From an uncultured Bacteroidales bacterium (GTDB taxonomy: Bacteria; Bacteroidota; Bacteroidia; Bacteroidales; Paludibacteraceae), in contig CACYGT010000006.1 of assembly GCA_902774075.1 (NCBI GenBank), positions 1-47,464 of the forward strand: DNA of 47,464 nucleotides, given 5' to 3'. The position numbers were made by a program, and so were the translations under genes. Below, in pieces: positions 8,736 through 18,088 of the stretch (positions are counted from its first letter, which is position 1; each line of letters begins with the position of its first letter). The notes under the pieces were generated by a model, which was not told where the DNA came from, did no database searches, and worked only from the letters and a program-made list of their open reading frames with translations.

Positions 8736-9955
8736 CAGTCTTTCTTCCAAAATACCGTGCCGACCAACTCGTCCGGCAGGTACTGCTGCGCTATCCAGTG
8801 ATTCGGATAGTCATGCGGGTACTTATAGCCGTCCGCATAGCCCAGTTCTTTCATCAGACTTGTCGGCGCGTTACGTAAATGCAGCGGAACGGGTAGATTG
8901 CCGGTCTCCCGCACTTTGGCTAAAGCCTCATCGATGGCCAAGTAGGCAGAGTTATCTTTCTTGCAGGTCGCTAAGTATATGGTCGTTTCAGCCAGCGGTA
9001 TTCGTCCTTCCGGCCAGCCGATCTTATTCACTACATCAAAACAGGTGTTGGCGAGCAGCATCGCATTCGGATTCGCCAAACCGATATCTTCGCTGGCTAA
9101 GATAACGAGCCGGCGGGCAATGAACTTGGGGTCCTCACCGCCTTCTATCATACGTGCCAGCCAGTAGATCGCCGCTTGCGGGTCACTGCCGCGTACCGAC
9201 TTGATGAAGGCGGAGATGATGTCGTAATGCATCTCACCGTCCTTATCGTAGGCGACAGGATTCTGCTGCAACTGCTTGGTAACGGTCTCGTTATCAATGA
9301 TTTTTGCACCGCTATTACTTACCAACTCCAATATGTTCAGTAATTTACGGGCATCACCTCCGCTGTATCGTAAGAGCGCTTCCGTCTCTTTGGCTTCTAT
9401 TCCTTGTGCACGCAGCACCTCGTCTTGCGTCAAGGCTCTATGGAGTAACTCAAGCAGGTCCTCTTTGTCCAAGGATTTGAGGACATAGACCTGACAGCGG
9501 CTCAAGAGAGGCGTGATGACTTCGAATGAAGGGTTCTCAGTCGTAGCGCCTACCAGCGTGATGACTCCTTCTTCGACCGCACCTAACAAGCTGTCCTGCT
9601 GGCTTTTGCTGAAACGGTGTATCTCGTCGATGAAGAGAATAGGAGAGCGACCGTCAGTAGGCGCAAAGAGTCCGCTGTTGAGACTTGCGTTCCGTTTGGC
9701 TTTATCGATCACGTCGCGCACTTCTTTCACGCCGCTTGTTACGGCACTGAGCGTATAGAACGGACGTTGCAGTTGGTGCGCAATGATGCGCGCGAGCGTC
9801 GTCTTACCCACACCCGGAGGACCCCATAAGATGAAGCTGGCGATATTACCGCTCTCTATCATCTGCCTCAGGATCGCTCCCTCTCCAACCAGATGTTTCT
9901 GTCCTATGTACTCGTCCAATGTCTTTGGACGCATTCGTTCTGCTAATGGCAACAT
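8735..9955 (-). CDS. rarA: Replication-associated recombination protein A (MgsA/RarA AAA+ ATPase)
   Basis: 406 residues, full length for the family. Visible are the Walker A box GPPGVGKT (residues 45-52), Walker B with sensor LFIDEIHRFSKSQQD, the ATTENPSFE sensor-1 region and the C-terminal MgsA tetramerisation part (HLRNAPTSLMKELGYADGYK). RarA acts at stalled replication forks together with SSB. The start overlaps the recN stop by 13 nt, so the two DNA-repair genes are translationally linked. Confidence 0.95.
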   Translation of the reverse strand: MLPLAERMRPKTLDEYIGQKHLVGEGAILRQMIESGNIASFILWGPPGVGKTTLARIIAHQLQRPFYTLSAVTSGVKEVRDVIDKAKRNASLNSGLFAPTDGRSPILFIDEIHRFSKSQQDSLLGAVEEGVITLVGATTENPSFEVITPLLSRCQVYVLKSLDKEDLLELLHRALTQDEVLRAQGIEAKETEALLRYSGGDARKLLNILELVSNSGAKIIDNETVTKQLQQNPVAYDKDGEMHYDIISAFIKSVRGSDPQAAIYWLARMIEGGEDPKFIARRLVILASEDIGLANPNAMLLANTCFDVVNKIGWPEGRIPLAETTIYLATCKKDNSAYLAIDEALAKVRETGNLPVPLHLRNAPTSLMKELGYADGYKYPHDYPNHWIAQQYLPDELVGTVFWKKD

Positions 9956-11547
9956 AATAGTTCTTTTGCTGTTTTAAGGGCTGCGTCTGTGACGTTCTTT
10001 CCGCTAAGCATGGTAGCTATCTCGGTGACGCGCTCTTGTTCGTTGAGCCGGCTGATATGCGTCTCCGTGCGGGTCGCTGTGTCGGCCTTATAGACCTTAT
10101 AGTGGTGCGTACCTCGTGCTGCAATCTGCGGCAAGTGGGTGATGGCAATGATCTGTCTGTGACTCGCCATTTCGTTCATGATAGCAGCCATCTGGGTCGC
10201 AATATCGCCGCTTACACCCGTGTCTATCTCATCAAAGATGATGGTAGGCAGACCTTTCGTGCTGGCAATAAGCGCCTTGACGCAGAGCATCAACCGACTT
10301 ATCTCACCGCCTGAAGCGACCTCGCTCACGTTGCGCAGGCTCTGGTTGAGGTTCGCGGCAAAGAGCAGTTGTACCTCGTCGCAGCCGGAAGGAGTAAAAT
10401 TATCGTGCCTCGAAGGGGCTAAGAAGTCCGGGGTGGGTAGGATAGGTATCTCCACTTTTGCGTGTGCGACGCCTAAGCGTGTGAGTCCGCTCATTAGTTT
10501 CTCGCATATAGACGGGATCACTTTTTTTCGGCTCTCTGTAAGGGCTTTGGCATCCTTGGTTAGGGTAGCTTTCTCGCTCTCTACCGCTTTCTTGGCTTGC
10601 TCGATATCGTATTCGAAGCTATCGAGGCGGTTCACTTGTTCGGCCAACTCATCGCGGGTCTTAATCAGTTCCTCTACGGTCTCGGCATTGAACTTATGCA
10701 GCAGGCTGTTCAGGGCGTCCATTCGTTCTTCGACCCAACTCAGGCGTTCCGGATCCATCTCTATGCGTCCGGCCAGACGATCTACCTCATGCGCTATATC
10801 CTGTATCTCGATGCGGGCACTGTCTATACGTTCTTGTAAGTCCGGCGCGGCATCTTCGAGCCGACATGCCCGCAAGGCTTCGTTGGCACTGCCTTGTTCT
10901 CCGCTCAAAGCTTCCAGAGCCGTCTCCAAGGCTGCTTTGATCTCTTCGGCGTGACTCAACTGATACTGCTCCGTCTCCAGACTCTCCATCTCGCCTTCTT
11001 GCAAGTTCGCTTCGTCGAGCAGTTGGTAACGGTACTGGATATAGTCCGCGTCTTGTTGGCTCTTCTTGGCTAAGGTCTGCAAGCGTTGTAACTCCTCTAC
11101 GGCTTTTGTATATCGCTCGTATTGGGCTTGGTACGCCTCTAAGACAGGCGTGTTGGCTGCAACGGCATCTATGACTTCCAATTGGAAGTCTGCGTTCTCT
11201 ATGAGTAAGTTCGCGTGCTGGGAGTGGATATCAATCAATTTGTTCGCCAGCACTTTCAGTTCTTGAAGCGTCACTACACTATCGTCCACAAACGAACGAC
11301 TCTTGCCATTGGCGTACAGTTCGCGGCGAATGATATAGTCGGTGAACTCCGCCTCTATGATACACTTGTCCTCGCCGTCGGTGATGGCTTTGCTATCCGC
11401 ACGAGCACCCAGCACGAGCGCAAGCGCCCCTAAGATGATACTCTTACCGGCACCTGTCTCACCGGTCATTACGGAGAAGCCGTCTTCGAAGTCGATATCC
11501 AAATGACTGATCAGGGCGTAGTTCTGTATGTGTAAATGCTTAAGCAT
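9943..11547 (-). CDS. recN: DNA repair protein RecN
   Basis: 534 residues. The SMC-like head shows Walker A GETGAGKS (residues 29-36); a long heptad-rich coiled coil occupies about 150-360; the signature ASGGEISRLMLCVKAL and Walker B IIFDEIDTGVSGDIATQMA close the ATPase. RecN acts in double-strand break repair. The ATG at 11547 (MLKHLHIQNYALI) is preferred over the TTG at 11559, which lies in repeated AAATTTGAG words and adds four residues. The recN, DUF4835 neighbourhood is common in Bacteroidota. Confidence 0.95.
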   Translation of the reverse strand: MLKHLHIQNYALISHLDIDFEDGFSVMTGETGAGKSIILGALALVLGARADSKAITDGEDKCIIEAEFTDYIIRRELYANGKSRSFVDDSVVTLQELKVLANKLIDIHSQHANLLIENADFQLEVIDAVAANTPVLEAYQAQYERYTKAVEELQRLQTLAKKSQQDADYIQYRYQLLDEANLQEGEMESLETEQYQLSHAEEIKAALETALEALSGEQGSANEALRACRLEDAAPDLQERIDSARIEIQDIAHEVDRLAGRIEMDPERLSWVEERMDALNSLLHKFNAETVEELIKTRDELAEQVNRLDSFEYDIEQAKKAVESEKATLTKDAKALTESRKKVIPSICEKLMSGLTRLGVAHAKVEIPILPTPDFLAPSRHDNFTPSGCDEVQLLFAANLNQSLRNVSEVASGGEISRLMLCVKALIASTKGLPTIIFDEIDTGVSGDIATQMAAIMNEMASHRQIIAITHLPQIAARGTHHYKVYKADTATRTETHISRLNEQERVTEIATMLSGKNVTDAALKTAKELLCCH

Positions 11548-11581
11548 TTCAAATCTCAAATTTCAAATTTCAAATATCGAA
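11548..11581. repeat. Low-complexity 8-9 nt word repeat filling the recN/DUF4835 spacer
   Basis: The whole 34-nt spacer is iterations of TTTCAAATC/TTTCAAAT words (four or five copies with small changes), running up to the stop codon of the DUF4835 gene. One of a dispersed family in this window. Confidence 0.85.
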
Positions 11582-12508
11582 TCATTCATTGATTCGATCA
11601 TATGTTGCTTGTCGGGTGGGGTCGATATCGTTGAGGACCTCATAGACTGTTTTCTTCTCGGAGGCAGTACCTTTCTTGAAGATATCCACCAACTCTTCGG
11701 CTTTTGCATCAAGGAAAGTGTTGATCACATAGGTCGCAGGACGCGCTCTGTAGGCTTCTTTGAGGACGGGAATACCTTCCGCGATACGTGCACGACCGTT
11801 TGTCACGTTGCTGCTCATCTCGTCCAGGCCCAAACGGTGGTACTCGTAGTAATAATTGCGGTATTTTTTGAAAGCTTCGTCCAAGATGTTGTTAATCAGT
11901 GCGTAACGGTTTCTGTTGCTATCAAAAGCGACCCAACCTTTCTGCTCCAAGGCCTCCATGCTGGCTGCCTGACACACGGTCACGATCTCTTCACATTGTT
12001 TGAAGAACGGCGTGCCGCCCAGACGTTGGAAGCTGTCTTGGTCGTGTCCAATGATGAGGTAGCAGTAATAGGCCAACATCGCCGTGAGGTTCGTGGTGAA
12101 CGTACTCTGTTGCCAGTCGAGACGATCGTACTCCTGGTAGTAGAAATTGAAGTTATTGTCCTTGAAGTTCAGCAGCGGGGTAGTATAGGTCGTACCATAG
12201 ACCGGTCGACGGCTCTGCAGGGTCATCTCGCAGGTCCATAAGTTATCCGCAAAGGCTTTCACCAAGATCAACATGCTGCACTCGATCTTCTCCTGCTCGG
12301 CATAGGTCATGTTCGTCCAGCGGTTTTGGTTCATGTATTCTTCGATAGACGTGCGCAGGGTTTCAAAAACCTGCTTACTCGAACCATCTATCAGGTCCGA
12401 GTTGACTGTTACCGTGCAATGAATCTCTTGCGCCCTGGCGGGACTAAAGACCGCTACGCTCAAGGACAAAAGACAAAGGACTAAAATGTGTTTGGAATCA
12501 AAAATCAT
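11582..12508 (-). CDS. DUF4835 family protein (putative type IX secretion accessory protein)
   Basis: 308 residues with a signal peptide (KHILVLCLLSLSVAVFSPARAQ). The mature protein carries the family-typical EIHCTVTVNSDLI start, the RNRWTNMTYAEQEKI region (written NQNRWTNMTYAEQEKI), YYCYLIIGHDQDSF and a C-terminal helical part ending DPTRQATYDRINE. From memory the family is linked to the type IX secretion system under the name PorD; I cannot confirm that here. It is expected in the periplasm or outer membrane. The start ATG lies inside a run of AAATC-type repeat words. Position next to recN matches the usual Bacteroidota order. Confidence 0.82.
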   Translation of the reverse strand: MIFDSKHILVLCLLSLSVAVFSPARAQEIHCTVTVNSDLIDGSSKQVFETLRTSIEEYMNQNRWTNMTYAEQEKIECSMLILVKAFADNLWTCEMTLQSRRPVYGTTYTTPLLNFKDNNFNFYYQEYDRLDWQQSTFTTNLTAMLAYYCYLIIGHDQDSFQRLGGTPFFKQCEEIVTVCQAASMEALEQKGWVAFDSNRNRYALINNILDEAFKKYRNYYYEYHRLGLDEMSSNVTNGRARIAEGIPVLKEAYRARPATYVINTFLDAKAEELVDIFKKGTASEKKTVYEVLNDIDPTRQATYDRINE

Positions 12509-12540
12509 AAATCTTAAATATCAAATCTCAAATATCAATT
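12499..12540. repeat. Low-complexity word repeat covering the DUF4835 start and spacer
   Basis: Repeated ATAAATC, TTAAATATC, AAATCTC and AAATATC words with a period of 7-9 nt fill the 30-nt gap and contribute the start codon and first residues of the DUF4835 gene, and the last bases touch the DUF4831 stop. Confidence 0.8.
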
Positions 12541-13585
12541 ACTTAGTAATTGATTCGATATTTCCGGTTTTGTCACTAATGATGATCTGCGGCAGTTCTT
12601 TGTCCGTAAACATATTCTTCGGCAGCGCTACGTCCACACCGAACTGCGCTACAGGGATCGTACGGCCGGCTAATGTATGGTCTTGGTACACCACACTCAC
12701 CTCGCATCGTCCGGGTACGTTATATACGATAGGAGATAACTCAATCGGCGCTGTCTTCTTCTTACCTACCGGCTCTTCCGCTGGCTGTTTGTACTGACGC
12801 TCACACACCATACGCACTTCGATCGTATCCGCCTCAATATTATCCGCGTCCGTAAAACCATTCTCCTCCGAGAAGAAAAGCATCTGGGTAATCTCACTCG
12901 GCTCTATCTCAATGGTCTTGTGCTCGTGACGAATCGTTTTCTTGCCTACGAATAACTCCGTAAGCGCTTTTTCTTGTTGTGCTAACTCTTCCAGCACCAG
13001 ACGCATGGCTTCGCCGTCAGCGGGGGCGTGCTCTACCTCGCCGGTGAGGATATATCCTCTTGTCTCGCGGATATGCAGGATCTGTTTGGCTACTACTTCG
13101 GCCTGCGCTTCAGGCGTCGCGACCATCATGACATCTTCTGTGAACGGTGCAGCCTTGAAGGAGATGGATCTTGGCTGCTTGCAATCTTTGGGCATATTAG
13201 GACGACGCGGCTCACGAGGCAGAGCAGCTACGTTGTATCCGGTCAACAAGCCTTTGTCGTTGATACGCAGCAACATCGGTATGCCGTCTTCGGCACTCAC
13301 TTTGTGTACGCGGTCGAAGTCCGTTTGTGTCTGTGTGTGTATCTTCACGTCCTTGAGTTCATAGGTCGTACTGCTTTCTGTCACGAAGTCGTGTACCTCT
13401 AAGAGGCTCTCTGCAAACTCTGCGTACGGACCTTTCTCCAGCGTGGTGACAGTATAACTGAAGTCCAGACACAACATGGTCTTCGGACTATAGTACACCA
13501 GTGCCGACTCCCCTTCTACCAATACTTGTGCGTTCAGCACGCTACATAACACCGCTCCTACGAGCACTAAAAAGATTTTTTTCAT
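12539..13585 (-). CDS. DUF4831 family protein
   Basis: 348 residues with signal peptide MKKIFLVLVGAVLCSVLNAQ. The mature part resembles the Bacteroidota family DUF4831: an early ESALVYYSPKTMLCLDFSYTV strand region (given here in part), a middle PRSISFKAAPFTEDVMM segment and ILHIRETRGYILTGEVEHAP. It looks like an all-beta secreted protein and no catalytic motif is apparent. Function is unknown. The ATG at 13585 overlaps the aroE stop as ATGA and directly precedes the signal peptide, which is why it is chosen over the codon at 13594. Confidence 0.7.
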   Translation of the reverse strand: MKKIFLVLVGAVLCSVLNAQVLVEGESALVYYSPKTMLCLDFSYTVTTLEKGPYAEFAESLLEVHDFVTESSTTYELKDVKIHTQTQTDFDRVHKVSAEDGIPMLLRINDKGLLTGYNVAALPREPRRPNMPKDCKQPRSISFKAAPFTEDVMMVATPEAQAEVVAKQILHIRETRGYILTGEVEHAPADGEAMRLVLEELAQQEKALTELFVGKKTIRHEHKTIEIEPSEITQMLFFSEENGFTDADNIEADTIEVRMVCERQYKQPAEEPVGKKKTAPIELSPIVYNVPGRCEVSVVYQDHTLAGRTIPVAQFGVDVALPKNMFTDKELPQIIISDKTGNIESITK

Positions 13586-14292
13586 TTGTTCCATATTTTC
13601 CAGGCCGCTTTCGCTTGGCCATATAACATTTCTATTCCGTTTTGGGTTTTTGCTCCCTGTGCCGCCCCTTTGCGTAAGAAAAGGGTCTCCTCGGGGTTGT
13701 ACACGCAGTCAAACAACAAATGTCGTGCCGAAAGGTACTCGTACGGTATCTCCGGACAGTTTTCTATTTGCGGATACATACCCAGCGGCGTACAATTGAC
13801 GATCACGGTATAGGCTGCCATTACCTCTTCTGTTAGTTCGGCATAGGTCAACACTCCTTCACGCTTCGTACGACTGACGAGAGTAGGGGTGAGTCCTAAT
13901 TGTTGGAGACCGTAACAAACGGCTTTGGACGCTCCGCCTGTACCGAGTACCAAGGCTTTTTGATCGTTTGCTCGCAACAAAGGACGTATTGACTCCATAA
14001 AACCAATGCAGTCCGTGTTGTAACCTATACGCTGGTGTACGACGTTTACTGCGCCTACTGCTTTGGCCGTTTCGTCCAATGCGTCCAAGTACGGTATGAT
14101 GGCTTGCTTGTACGGCATGGTCACATTGAATCCGTCCAAACGATTCAACAGCTCTTCGATCTGTGATTTCAGATCTTCCATCGGGTAGAGTGAGTACTCC
14201 GCGTCAATGCCCTCACGGGCAAATTTCTGAGAGAAATATCTCGCGGAGAAAGAGTGCTGTAATGGATATCCTATTATACCGTAGTGACGCAT
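13582..14292 (-). CDS. aroE: Shikimate dehydrogenase
   Basis: 236 residues, slightly short for the family (about 245-280) but with the key parts. These are GYPLQHSFS near the start, the catalytic Lys62 in NVTMPYKQ, Asp94 in YNTDCIGF, the nucleotide-binding GTGGASKAV (about 118-126) and CTPLGMYP, with the C-terminal NGIEMLYGQAKAAWKIW. It reduces 3-dehydroshikimate with NADPH in aromatic amino-acid synthesis. The start overlaps the tilS end by 19 nt. No other shikimate gene is nearby. Confidence 0.93.
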   Translation of the reverse strand: MRHYGIIGYPLQHSFSARYFSQKFAREGIDAEYSLYPMEDLKSQIEELLNRLDGFNVTMPYKQAIIPYLDALDETAKAVGAVNVVHQRIGYNTDCIGFMESIRPLLRANDQKALVLGTGGASKAVCYGLQQLGLTPTLVSRTKREGVLTYAELTEEVMAAYTVIVNCTPLGMYPQIENCPEIPYEYLSARHLLFDCVYNPEETLFLRKGAAQGAKTQNGIEMLYGQAKAAWKIWNK

Positions 14293-15152
14293 AATTTTCC
14301 TTTCTTGATCGTTGCTTTGTGGGTCCTTGAGGTGAATGTCTTGCCCCCTTCTCCCTTCTCCAAGGCATCGTAAATCTTATCTATTTCTGCAAAGCCGTAT
14401 TCACGAAGACGCTCGTAGAGTGACACAACACCTGCTTCGCGCGTTTCCCGACCCTCTACTATATCTACATAGCCCTGCATGATCTCTGCTGTCTGTGCCA
14501 TATGTTCGATCTCCGATTTGGAGTACGAACGTAGTTGCTCGCGGATGGCGTTGCGAGTGATCGAGGTGTCGTTGTTGGTACTATCTACGACCCATGAAAG
14601 CTGCCGTTTATCGCGCAGGTAATGCTCTATATAATCGCGTGTTGTGCAGAGTAAAGGACGAACGATAGGCACACTCTCCGGCGCCATCGGGTTAGGGCTT
14701 ATCGGACGGATACCGGCTAAACCTCTAAGCCCTGTACCTCGTTTGAGATTGAGCAAGAGCGTCTCCGCCTGGTCGTTCTGATGATGGGCTACACATATCG
14801 CTTGGCAGGCATGTTGGCGGGCTATCTCATCGAACCACGCATAGCGTAATTCCCGTGCAGCTACTTCGATACTCACCTTATGTTCGCGCGCGTAAGAGCG
14901 CGTGTCAAAATGCGTTACCTCTAACGGCACATTCATCGTAGCGCATAGTTCGCGCACAAACGCCTCGTCGCGGTCACTCTCTGCACCGCGTAGTGCAAAG
15001 TTGCAATGCGCCGCGATACAGGTGTAGCCGGCACGAACCAGAACATCCAACAGCGATACGCTGTCTGCGCCTCCACTAAGGGCTACCAACACCGGCTTAT
15101 CTTTGGTTAATAAACCGTGCTTGCGGATATATGTCGTAACGCGTCTAAGCAC
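14274..15152 (-). CDS. tilS: tRNA(Ile)-lysidine synthase, short form
   Basis: 292 residues. The N-terminal PP-loop ATPase domain is complete: SGGADS (residues 26-31), the AHCNFALRGAESDRDEAF segment and CVAHHQNDQAETLLLNLKRG. TilS modifies the wobble C of the tRNA-Ile CAU anticodon to lysidine so that it reads AUA. Many homologues are over 400 residues with extra C-terminal domains; here the protein stops just after the catalytic core and a short tail (KATIKKGKLCVTTV). Single-domain enzymes are known in other phyla, so it is probably functional. The start overlaps the ettA end by 8 nt. Confidence 0.9.
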   Translation of the reverse strand: MLRRVTTYIRKHGLLTKDKPVLVALSGGADSVSLLDVLVRAGYTCIAAHCNFALRGAESDRDEAFVRELCATMNVPLEVTHFDTRSYAREHKVSIEVAARELRYAWFDEIARQHACQAICVAHHQNDQAETLLLNLKRGTGLRGLAGIRPISPNPMAPESVPIVRPLLCTTRDYIEHYLRDKRQLSWVVDSTNNDTSITRNAIREQLRSYSKSEIEHMAQTAEIMQGYVDIVEGRETREAGVVSLYERLREYGFAEIDKIYDALEKGEGGKTFTSRTHKATIKKGKLCVTTV

Positions 15153-16821
15153 CTAATCCTCTATATTTGACCCGTTTTGGTTGGCAAGCTTCTTCGCCTA
15201 ATCGCATTTTCTTGTTCTCCTCGTACTCCGAGTAACTTCCTTCGAACCAGAAGACTTTGCCGTCTCCCTCGTAAGCGAGGATATGGGTACAGATACGGTT
15301 TAAGAACCAACGGTCGTGACTGATGACTACCGCACAGCCGGCGAAGTTCTCTAAGCCTTCTTCCAATGCACGTAAGGTGTTGACATCGATATCATTCGTC
15401 GGCTCGTCAAGTAAGAGCACGTTAGCTTCGGACTTGAGTGTAAGGGCCAAGTGCAGACGATTTCTCTCACCGCCGGAGAGTACACCGCATTTTTTCTCTT
15501 GGTCAGCGCCCGTAAAGTTAAAACGACTCAAGTAAGCACGGGCATTGATCTCTCGTCCTGCGACACGAATGAACTCCGTTCCGCCGCTAATGGTCTCGAA
15601 TACTGATTTGTTGGGGTCAATATCCGTATGTTGCTGATCGACGTAGCCGATCTTGACCGTCTCGCCGACGGAGAAGGTACCTTTGTCGGCTTTCTCGCTG
15701 CCGATGATCATACGGAAGAGAGTAGTCTTACCGGCTCCGTTCGGACCGATCACACCTACGATACCGTTCGGCGGTAACATGAAGTTAAGGTCCTCAAACA
15801 AGAGACGGTCACCAAAGGACTTAGCGACGCCTTCGGCGTTAATGACCTTATTACCCAAACGCGGTCCGTTGGGAATAAAGATCTCGAGTTTCTCCTCGCG
15901 TTCCTTCTGCTCCTCGTTCAACATGCGGTCATAGGACTCCAGACGAGCTTTCTGTTTGGCGTGACGGGCTTTGGGTGCCATACGAATCCACTCCAACTCG
16001 CGTTCAAGGGTCTTACGACGTTTGGAAGCCTGTTTCTCTTCTTGGGCCATACGGTTTGTCTTCTGTTCGAGCCAAGACGAGTAGTTGCCTTTCCAAGGAA
16101 TTCCTTCACCGCGGTCCAGTTCGAGGATCCAACCGGCTACGTTATCCAGGAAGTAACGGTCGTGGGTGATGCAGATGACTGTGCCGGCATATTGCTGCAG
16201 GTGTTGCTCCAACCAATCGATACTCTCCGCGTCGAGATGGTTAGTCGGCTCGTCGAGAAGCAGCACATCGGGCTGCTGGAGTAGTAAGCGGCAGAGGGCT
16301 ACACGACGACGTTCACCTCCGGAGAGTGTAGTGACGTTCGCGTCATCTGGCGGACAACGGAGTGCGTCCATCGCTCGGTCGAGTTTCTGGTCAATGTTCC
16401 AAGCGTCCGCGGCATCGAGTTTGTCTTGCAGTTCTGCCTGACGGGCTAAGAGCTTATCGAAGTCCGCATCGGGCTCTGCAAAAGCCATGTTGATATCGTC
16501 ATACTCCTTGAGCATGTCCATGATCGGCTGTACACCTTCTTGTACTACCTCGCGAACGGTCTTTGAAGGGTCCAGTTTAGGGTCCTGCTCCAAGTAGCCT
16601 ACGCTGTATCCGGGCGACCAAACGACTTCACCTTGGTATTCTTTCTCAATACCGGCGATGATTTTCAGAAGGGTCGATTTACCGGCACCGTTGAGACCGA
16701 TGATGCCGATCTTAGCGCCATAGAAAAAACTAAGGTAGATGTTTTTTAGTACCTGTTTCTGCGGACCAAAACTCTTGTTAAGGCCCACCATGGAAAAGAT
16801 GATTTTCTTATCGTCTGCCAT
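15145..16821 (-). CDS. ettA: ABC-F protein, energy-dependent translational throttle EttA
   Basis: 558 residues with two ABC domains and no membrane segment. Domain 1 has GLNGAGKST (42-50), LSGGERRRVALCRLL and LLLDEPTNHLDAESIDW. Domain 2 has GPNGAGKTTLFRMI, LSGGERNRLHLALTL and LLLDEPTNDIDVNTLRALEE, the last typical of the EttA subgroup. The charged linker with KARHAKQKARLESYDRML lies between them. EttA binds the ribosomal E site and gates entry into elongation according to ATP/ADP. The ATG at 16821 (MADDKK) is preferred over the TTG three codons upstream. It overlaps the folA end by 14 nt. Confidence 0.94.
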   Translation of the reverse strand: MADDKKIIFSMVGLNKSFGPQKQVLKNIYLSFFYGAKIGIIGLNGAGKSTLLKIIAGIEKEYQGEVVWSPGYSVGYLEQDPKLDPSKTVREVVQEGVQPIMDMLKEYDDINMAFAEPDADFDKLLARQAELQDKLDAADAWNIDQKLDRAMDALRCPPDDANVTTLSGGERRRVALCRLLLQQPDVLLLDEPTNHLDAESIDWLEQHLQQYAGTVICITHDRYFLDNVAGWILELDRGEGIPWKGNYSSWLEQKTNRMAQEEKQASKRRKTLERELEWIRMAPKARHAKQKARLESYDRMLNEEQKEREEKLEIFIPNGPRLGNKVINAEGVAKSFGDRLLFEDLNFMLPPNGIVGVIGPNGAGKTTLFRMIIGSEKADKGTFSVGETVKIGYVDQQHTDIDPNKSVFETISGGTEFIRVAGREINARAYLSRFNFTGADQEKKCGVLSGGERNRLHLALTLKSEANVLLLDEPTNDIDVNTLRALEEGLENFAGCAVVISHDRWFLNRICTHILAYEGDGKVFWFEGSYSEYEENKKMRLGEEACQPKRVKYRGLGA

Positions 16822-17296
16822 ATTCTGCAAATGTATAATCGTAAGGATTCTTATCGTCTGCGCTGTGATGTTCTGCGCTCAGTTGTTTCCAAATAGCGGG
16901 GTCAATGACGGGGAAGAAGGTATCCGCGTCAGGCCAGGAGTGATGGATATGCGTGATATAGAGTTTGTCTGCCCGCTCCATCATCTGGCGATACACCATA
17001 CCGCCTCCGATGACGAAGGCTTCTTCTTCGCCTTGTACGGCATGTACCATCTCGTCTAAGGAATAGACGGATTCAGCGCCTTCGAAGGTCTTACCGGGGA
17101 CATCTGTTAAGACGATGTTACGGCGATTTGGCAGCGGGTGTTTGGGAAGTGAGAAGAACGTTCGCTCACCCATCATGACCGTTTTTCCGCTCGTGATCGT
17201 TTTGAAATGCTTCAGGTCCTCCGGCAAATGGCATAAGAGGTCCCCTTTCTTGCCGATCGCATAGTTCTCAGCTATTGCTACTATAATCGAAATCAT
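16808..17296 (-). CDS. folA: Dihydrofolate reductase
   Basis: 162 residues, the normal size. The N-terminal [30 protein letters not shown] holds the substrate pocket (quoted parts: [20 protein letters not shown]), followed by [13 protein letters not shown] and [16 protein letters not shown] for NADPH binding and [17 protein letters not shown]. It reduces dihydrofolate produced by the neighbouring thymidylate synthase. Start and thyA stop overlap as ATGA, so the two steps are coupled at translation. Confidence 0.95.
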   Translation of the reverse strand: MISIIVAIAENYAIGKKGDLLCHLPEDLKHFKTITSGKTVMMGERTFFSLPKHPLPNRRNIVLTDVPGKTFEGAESVYSLDEMVHAVQGEEEAFVIGGGMVYRQMMERADKLYITHIHHSWPDADTFFPVIDPAIWKQLSAEHHSADDKNPYDYTFAEYGRR

Positions 17297-18087
17297 ACAG
17301 CTACAACGCCCGCGATATGAGGATGCGGGTCATATCCCTCTAATGTAAAATCTTCGTATTGGAACCCAAAGAGGTCTATGACCTCCGGGTTGATGAGCAT
17401 CTTCGGTAAAGGACGAGGCTCACGGGTCAACTGCAGTTTTACTTGGTCCAAATGGTTCAAGTAGATATGTGCATCACCGAGCGTGTGCACAAAATCACCG
17501 CACTCGAGGCCTGTCACCTGCGCCATCATCTGAAGGAGTAGGGCATAGGACGCGATGTTAAAGGGCACACCCAAGAAGATATCCGCGCTGCGCTGATAGA
17601 GTTGGAGCGAGAGTTTGCCGTCTGCCACATAGAACTGGAACAAGCAGTGACAGGGCGGTAAGGCCATTTGATCCACTTCTGCTACGTTCCATGCGCTGAC
17701 GAGCATACGACGGCTGTCGGGGTTCTTCTTGATCGTCTCGACGATATTGGCTATCTGGTCTATTGTTCCGCCTTTATAATCAGGCCAAGAGCGCCATTGA
17801 TGGCCATAGACCGGCCCCAGTTCTCCATTCTCGTCCGCCCATTCGTTCCAGATACGTACACCATGTTCCTGCAGGTACTTGACGTTGGTGTCGCCTTGGA
17901 GAAACCATAACAGTTCGTAAATGATGGACTTGAGGTGCAGTTTCTTGGTGGTCAAGAGCGGAAAGCCGTCTGCCATGTGGAAACGCATCTGGTGTCCGAA
18001 CACCGAGATGGTTCCTGTGCCTGTGCGGTCATGTTTAACGGTGCCTTCTTCGAGCACACGTTTGCATAAATCCAAATATTGTTGCAT
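17293..18087 (-). CDS. thyA: Thymidylate synthase
   Basis: 264 residues starting [20 protein letters not shown], exactly the length and start of the Escherichia coli type enzyme. The catalytic cysteine is Cys146 in [14 protein letters not shown], with the arginine pair [10 protein letters not shown] upstream and the C-terminal [14 protein letters not shown]. It methylates dUMP with methylene-tetrahydrofolate, making dTMP and dihydrofolate. The frame continues upstream to 18234, but those residues overlap the OmpA gene in another frame and are not thymidylate synthase sequence. The start lies 1 nt after the stop of the OmpA-like gene. Confidence 0.96.
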   Translation of the reverse strand: MQQYLDLCKRVLEEGTVKHDRTGTGTISVFGHQMRFHMADGFPLLTTKKLHLKSIIYELLWFLQGDTNVKYLQEHGVRIWNEWADENGELGPVYGHQWRSWPDYKGGTIDQIANIVETIKKNPDSRRMLVSAWNVAEVDQMALPPCHCLFQFYVADGKLSLQLYQRSADIFLGVPFNIASYALLLQMMAQVTGLECGDFVHTLGDAHIYLNHLDQVKLQLTREPRPLPKMLINPEVIDLFGFQYEDFTLEGYDPHPHIAGVVAV

Positions 18088-18088
18088 G

